Source of the DNA: Mactromeris polynyma
Taxonomy: Eukaryota > Mollusca > Bivalvia > Venerida > Mactridae
NCBI GenBank assembly: GCA_032209605.1
Contig: JASFXZ010000090.1
Coordinates: 1-64,000 of the forward strand
Direction of reading: 5' to 3'
DNA length: 64,000 bases
The translations under genes and the position numbers were made by a program. Positions within the stretch are counted from its first letter, which is position 1; each line of letters starts with the position of its first letter. Positions 59,535 to 64,000 of the stretch are shown piece after piece. The notes below the pieces were generated by a model that was given only the letters and a program-made list of their open reading frames with translations, was not told where the DNA came from and ran no database searches.

Positions 59535-60297
59535 TTTAACTGTAGATGAATCCATGATAAAATTTAAAGGAAGATTATTTTTTAAACAATACTTACCGTC
59601 GAAACCGACTAGGTGGGGAATTAAGACTTTTGTATTAGCTGAAACAACACAGGATATGGATTACGCTTCATAGTATACACGGGGAAGAACACTTTTGAAG
59701 TGGATAGGTCATCAGCACTTTCTATTACAGAGCAAATTTGTCTTGAACTTATGAAAGGTTATGAACATCAAGGTTTTGAATTATATATGGACAATTTTTA
59801 TTCGTCATCGCAGCTATATAAGGCCTTGAAAACTTGTGGAATAGGTGCTTGTGGTACTGTAAAGCAACAGGAAATATATGCCAAAAGATCTCAACCCAGG
59901 AGTTTTAGCACTGGATAAGGGGGACAGTCCACCTGTGCAATGATGGACACTAAAAGGGTACATTTCTTGTCATCTTTTCACAGTGACAATACCTTCGATA
60001 AGATTGTCAGAGATAGAAAACAACAAGGTGGTCATAGATAGAAAACAACAAGGTGGTCATAGGTCTGTTGAAAGGCCAGTCATGTGTCAAGCTTACAATC
60101 AGCATATGAATGGTGTCGATGTTCTTGATCAAAAGTTAGGAACTTATAACTATCCTCATAAGTCAGCAAAATGGTACATGACTATTTTCCATCGAATTAG
60201 GGAAGTGGCACTTGTCAATGCGTATATCATTTACAGTAAAACCCTCCCTGATGGTGTGCATCCTTTGGAGATAAACGTTACGGTAGAAAATGAATAG
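59535..60297 (+). pseudogene. piggyBac-type transposase pseudogene, central to C-terminal part
   Basis: TVDESMIKFKGR (first catalytic Asp, 59540), then KPTRWGIK, a frame break at about 59670, LYMDNFYSS (second Asp, about 59790), a break at about 59915, and MNGVDVLDQ (third Asp, about 60105) followed by ALVNAYIIYSK. A 25-bp tandem duplication (GATAGAAAACAACAAGGTGG twice, 60012-60061) adds further damage. N-terminus and Cys-rich tail are absent. It is more divergent from the 10111 copy than a recent duplicate would be. It lies between the two copies of repeat D. Confidence 0.8.
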
Positions 60298-60409
60298 GAT
60301 GTTGAATCCCTTTCACATGATAACAATGATAACAATATTTGGGGTTTTATGCCATCCTGTTCAACAGTGACAACAGTAATGTTAATACTGGTTTAGACCA
60401 GAGTTGGAA

Positions 60410-60655
60410 CCTCTAGTCCAGTTCTTCTCCCCTAGGAAATTATTTTATTTTTTCAACTTCAGCTAGTCTTATTCTTTTCCCCTAGTTCAATACTTTATCA
60501 TTTGTGTCAGGGTGGGGAAGTTCTGGACTAGACCAGTTCTTCTCCCCAAGTAAAATATTATTTTTTTCTTCTTAGGGTGGGGAAGTTCTGGACCGGTCCA
60601 GTTCTTCTCCCTTAGGATTGTTTTCATGTTAGGGTGGGGAAGTTCTGGACTGGTC
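60410..60655. repeat. Cluster of palindromic GGGGAAGTTCTGGAC motifs
   Basis: GGGTGGGGAAGTTCTGGAC and its near inverse GTCCAGTTCTTCTCCCC occur in facing pairs at about 60505-60556 and 60573-60612. Single halves lie at about 60415-60435 and 60635-60655. Each pair can form a hairpin. The cluster ends exactly where repeat D copy 2 begins. It may be the terminal part of the piggyBac-related insertion. Confidence 0.7.
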
Positions 60656-61003
60656 CAATATCATAAAATACACAAGTCAGCAAGAAGAACGCCAGTCACC
60701 AACGGTGGCAATAGAAGACCAGGAGATGTCTGCAAAATGTGTCATATATGACACAACCAAGTTCTACAGGTTTTTCCTTGGAAGTACGATCTCCATTCGG
60801 AATTGTATTCGAAGGGATAATATGATAGTTGTCACGAGAACATCGAAAGTATTCATGGTCCCGGATGACACCTGTCCCTTAAGAGAGGGAGGCTGAAGGT
60901 CAGATATTGGTGAACCCTCCACCAGCACCACAGCTCACCCTAGAGATGGCACGCAAGTCGCCAGCAAAGCAGAAAGTGACCATTAAAGGGCAAACTAATT
61001 CAG
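60656..61003 (+). pseudogene. OB-fold-like gene, exon copy 2
   Basis: Lacks the first 86 bp of the exon present in copy 1. It keeps TCA where copy 1 has a stop, but has an extra base near the end (AAAGGGCAAACT versus AAAGGCAAACT) that shifts the frame before the donor CAG/GTTTTG. Neither copy is fully intact. Confidence 0.5.
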
Positions 61004-61127
61004 GTTTTGATTATGTATACAGCATCTTGAGTATTGCATGCTGTTTATGTTTAACGAGATGCTTATGACATCTTATAGGTAATGGAAAAAAGTTGCAGTT
61101 TCTGCATTTGTTCCATTTGCTCAAAAT
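60656..61127 (+). repeat. Long direct repeat D, right copy (472 bp)
   Basis: Second copy of 58647-59118. Confidence 0.9.
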
Positions 61128-61724
61128 ATTTATTATTGTAATTGCCAATTCTTATTATTAAAGGGTATTGTTTTTGTTGGCATTAGCCACCAATCCCATG
61201 ACAACATTTACAAATCTGACCCCAACCCACTTAAAAAGCAATAACAAACTGTGACCACCCCAAATCAGATGATTTGTTTATTTTGTCATCCTGGGGTGGG
61301 TGGTATGTTTAAATGAAATAGCCCTAAGTATTTAACAGACAAGAAGCTGTTTTAAAAATAATCAACTCTACCTAAGCAACTGAATAATTATTGCATGAGG
61401 TCTACTAATTTTCAGGACCATGGCTCCTGAATTTCTAGATGACCCTAAATATTGATGTTGAAAAGGCAGTTACAGGCTTTGCAACATGGAATTTCAGGCC
61501 TGAAAGATTTTCATGTATAGCACGCCTGTAAACTAGGCATTTTTTGTAAATTTGTGTTTGATGTTTGCGAAATTACTTTGCAGTGTTGCAAGTGTCTTTT
61601 GTATTTTGTATTTTTATACTTGGTCCATTAAAAAAAGCACAGTTTAACACCTGTGGAATGTTTGTGAAATGTCATTTTAAGTTCATTTGAATCTCATCTG
61701 ATATGAAAATATCCATTTATTGTC
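61128..61724. other. Intronic non-coding stretch
   Basis: No gene is seen between the second exon copy and the hAT element's target duplication at 61725. Confidence 0.5.
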
Positions 61725-61732
61725 ATAAAAAT

Positions 61733-62411
61733 TAGAGCTTCAACGATTCGATGCGATACATCGGAATTCGACTACGGAGCTCACAATTCGATTCACGATT
61801 CACACCCTGGTATTTTCGATTTGATTCGCTTTTTTTTGTTCCAGTTCGCCAAACTGTTATTTGGTACGGAAACAACGGGTTTTAACCACGCTTAGTCACG
61901 TCGTAGTCGCTTCCCCTGTTGTTACGTTATTTACCAGAAGTAAATTAAGTAAAATGGCTTCAGTCGTTGTACTAAAAGATCCACCTAAGAAAAATAGTCA
62001 GAAGTGTGGCAGCATTTCGGTTTTAGGGCCGAGAAAGCACCAAAGGAAAAGGCTACATGTCAAATGTGCTACACGGATGTTAGCTATCCAAAATCGGGTT
62101 CGACAACGAACATGATTCAACATCTAAAAAGGCATCACAAACTCGACGTGAACAATAACAGTATCTAAAAGTGTTTTAAGTTGATATGCTTGTATTTCTG
62201 AAGAAAAACATTGTGATTCCTGAAGTTTTTTCTTTAGTCTATTAAATTTTATTTGCAAAACTCTTAATTTCAATTGGCCTGAAATTAATCTAAAAGCCTT
62301 AAGATAAATGAGAATGTTATTACATATACATATAAAAAATTGAATCGAAAAAAAATCGAAATCGAAGGAAAACAAATCGAATCGGTTGACAGTTGAATCG
62401 TTGAAGCTCTA
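61733..62411. mobile_element. Non-autonomous hAT element, 679 bp
   Basis: Terminal inverted repeat TAGAGCTTCAACGATTC at both ends (61733-61749 and 62395-62411) and a perfect 8-bp target duplication ATAAAAAT (61725-61732 and 62412-62419), the hallmark of hAT elements. Subterminal sequence is rich in ATTCGAT/ATCGAAT motifs. Inside is a remnant of a BED zinc finger, but no catalytic domain. Confidence 0.93.
61954..62166 (+). pseudogene. BED zinc-finger remnant of a hAT transposase
   Basis: An ATG at 61954 (MASVVVLKDPPKK) opens the frame; after a one-base slip near 62005 it reads VWQHFGFRAE, then CQMCYTDVSYPK, then MIQHLKRHHK. That gives the C-x2-C ... H-x4-H pattern of a BED finger, normally the DNA-binding N-terminus of a hAT transposase. 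The rest of the transposase is deleted. Confidence 0.8.
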
Positions 62412-62592
62412 ATAAAAATAATACATGATGCATACCCATGAAATAATATCATATGCTTTTTCTTTTCTTGTACCACTGTGTAAGTCTACAAAACTTGAGA
62501 AACTGTATTGTGCGTTTTTAAATGTGCTGAGTATATATTATGGATGGTGCATATTGTGATCTAATACTGTTAAAACATGTTTTTATTTCCAG

Positions 62593-62785
62593 GAGGACAG
62601 CATCCGTGAAGTGCAAGTAAAAAGCTCCCCTGTCTCCCTCAAAGACACATATGTTACAGATGCAACAAGAGAGAAAGTAAAAGTAAACCTGTGGAGGCTA
62701 AGTGCTATTGACGCTAAGCCCGGCGATTATATATCCATGGATTGTGCGGTTAATAACTAAATCCACTGCTACTACTTCTGCTAAG
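62593..62785 (+). pseudogene. OB-fold-like gene, third exon
   Basis: Starts after TTTCCAG with the phase expected from copy 1. The frame EDSIREVQVKSS, DTYVTDATREKVKVNLWRL, AIDAKPGDYISM has the strand-turn-strand pattern and the LW and PGD positions of OB-fold single-strand DNA-binding proteins (replication protein A-like). A stop (AATAACTAA) appears at about 62757; a one-base shift would keep it open to the donor GCTAAG/GTACG. This is either a frameshift mutation or the true end. Confidence 0.5.
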
Positions 62786-63291
62786 GTACGTTTTATGGCA
62801 AAATGTTGTAGTTCTGTATATATACTCTCCACCATTCATAAACAACTACTCCTCTTCAACCGGCAACATTAACAGAGCTCCATAATTATAAGCTTTGTCT
62901 TTGCATGATACGCACTGAAGAATATGAAATATATTAAACTAAACTTTCTAACTTTATTTTTAGTTTATTTTAATAGACATTCAAGTATTCATAGCAACCC
63001 CATGGGTTTTGGAATGTGCACTACCTCACTCCAGGCCAAAGGTGTTTGCTCATATTAATATTTTACACAGCTGGGAGCACCTGTAAAGTTGGGTACTCAA
63101 ACTCCTTGCTAGAATTTTGGTATTGATAATTATTTGCATGGGTCATTGTAAGGGAATAAAGAAAAAGCAGCGCCTATATAATAAAGCGCGGAAAAGCAAA
63201 GATGGTAAAGATACTTAACTATTTCTAAATTACTGAAAAGATGTGAGAAACAACTTGCATAGTTACAGCCTACTGTAACTACATAAATAAC
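62786..63291. other. Non-coding intronic stretch
   Basis: No gene is seen between the third OB-fold-like exon and the RT fragment. Confidence 0.5.
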
Positions 63292-63574
63292 CTGCTAGAA
63301 CCAATATTCAAGAAAGGTGATAGAACCAAACCTGCAAATTATCGTCCAGTTAGTCTTACAGCTGTAGCATCAAAAATGCTGGAACATATTATAGTGTCAC
63401 AAATTATGAACCATTTAGATGGTCAGAACATTCTTCATGAAAATCAACATGGATTCTGATCAAACAGATCATGTGAAAGTCAATTACTATAAACAACCGA
63501 TGACGTCACTAGAAACGTGGACCAAGGTTATAAAGTGGATATGGCAATCCTAGACTTCGCTAAAGCTTTCGACT
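63292..63574 (+). pseudogene. Non-LTR reverse transcriptase fragment
   Basis: EPIFKKGDRTKPANYRPVSL and LDFAKAFD are RT fingers/palm motifs of a Jockey/CR1-type element. It starts and ends abruptly and has two in-frame stops. It differs from the 41042-43663 element (for example AVASKMLEHI instead of CILCKTLEHI), so it comes from another family. It sits in an intron of the OB-fold-like gene. Confidence 0.75.
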
Positions 63575-63921
63575 TACACTTATTATTTTCTATGCAATAC
63601 ATGTATACGGATTGTGAAATATTTCTTTGTTTATACACATTATGGGATATTCTGGACCGTATAGTTCTGATGTTTTAGTAAAAATGAATGTAAATTAAGG
63701 AAATTATTACACTTTTAAATCAGAATGTCACTGAATTTTAAAACTCTTTACTTTGCCATGTACACTTTAGTCTTAAATTGTCTTTTTGTTAAGCTATTCT
63801 TGCACTTTCTTATTGCAGATTAAGGTTTTGTTGAGAAAGTATTTGATAAGAAACATACGTTTCACTTGTCTTCGATACAAGTTGAAATTTCAAATGACGC
63901 ATTATTTTTTTTATTTTCCAG

Positions 63922-64000
63922 ATCACTGATGCGCCGCTAGAAAATAACTGCATCAACGTTGTTGGGGCCTCTGTTGAAGGCAACAAAACAAAGGTTCTGT
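63922..64000 (+). CDS. OB-fold-like gene, fourth exon (runs off the window)
   Basis: Begins after a strong acceptor (TTTATTTTCCAG). The frame ITDAPLENNCINVVGASVEG is open to the window edge, with the alternating pattern expected of a continued beta-rich domain. It shows that the gene extends beyond base 64000. Confidence 0.45.
   Translation, partial: MTDAPLENNCINVVGASVEGNKTKVL

Overview
The window is AT-rich eukaryotic DNA. Its introns are spliceosomal (GT-AG), its tRNA-derived SINEs and other interspersed repeats are of kinds abundant in molluscs, and it is packed with animal transposon families (piggyBac, Harbinger, CACTA/EnSpm, hAT, Mutator-like, DIRS, BEL/Pao, non-LTR). I infer a mollusc, most likely a bivalve; no conserved single-copy host gene is present to prove it. 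I see no rRNA, functional tRNA gene, operon or CRISPR.

1-17.3 kb is a graveyard of broken elements: a 42-bp satellite (1-2112), a piggyBac C-terminal fragment, DIRS-like gag/RT pieces, a gag-like fragment, a SINE with a clear target duplication, a BEL/Pao gag remnant, a piggyBac pseudogene with a probable intron, and a decayed Mutator-like transposase joined to a DEDDh exonuclease. Two local blocks here are bounded by long, near-identical direct repeats (343 bp and 182 bp).

17.3-58.2 kb is the main discovery: a four-level nest of mobile elements. Level 1 is a PIF/Harbinger transposon (17318-58166) with 28-bp terminal inverted repeats, a spliced Myb/SANT gene on + and a spliced HARBI1-type nuclease gene on -. 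Level 2 is a 32-kb element (25506-57597) sitting inside the nuclease coding sequence, with an exact 8-bp target duplication (CGGTCCGT). It carries two inverted arrays of a 61-bp repeat that contains the element's own terminal motif TATTGGCAGGAC, plus an open, spliced eight-exon gene with a CARF/ALS2CR8-like domain. Level 3 is a 16.1-kb CACTA/EnSpm transposon (34879-50984; CACTACTG ends, 3-bp duplication GCA, subterminal CCATTAA repeats). It has an intact TNP2-type transposase gene on - and a divergent second gene on +. Level 4 is a 5'-truncated non-LTR retrotransposon (about 40.88-43.66 kb) in the CACTA element's divergent promoter region. Level 2 does not fit a named superfamily from what can be seen here and is the best candidate for something undescribed.

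58.2-64 kb holds a decaying gene of unknown name with an OB-fold-like exon. Its first exon is duplicated around a piggyBac pseudogene, and an intron holds a 679-bp non-autonomous hAT element with a perfect 8-bp target duplication. The gene runs off the window end.

All calls come from reading the sequence and its translations. Superfamily names rest on remembered motifs, and no database search was run.
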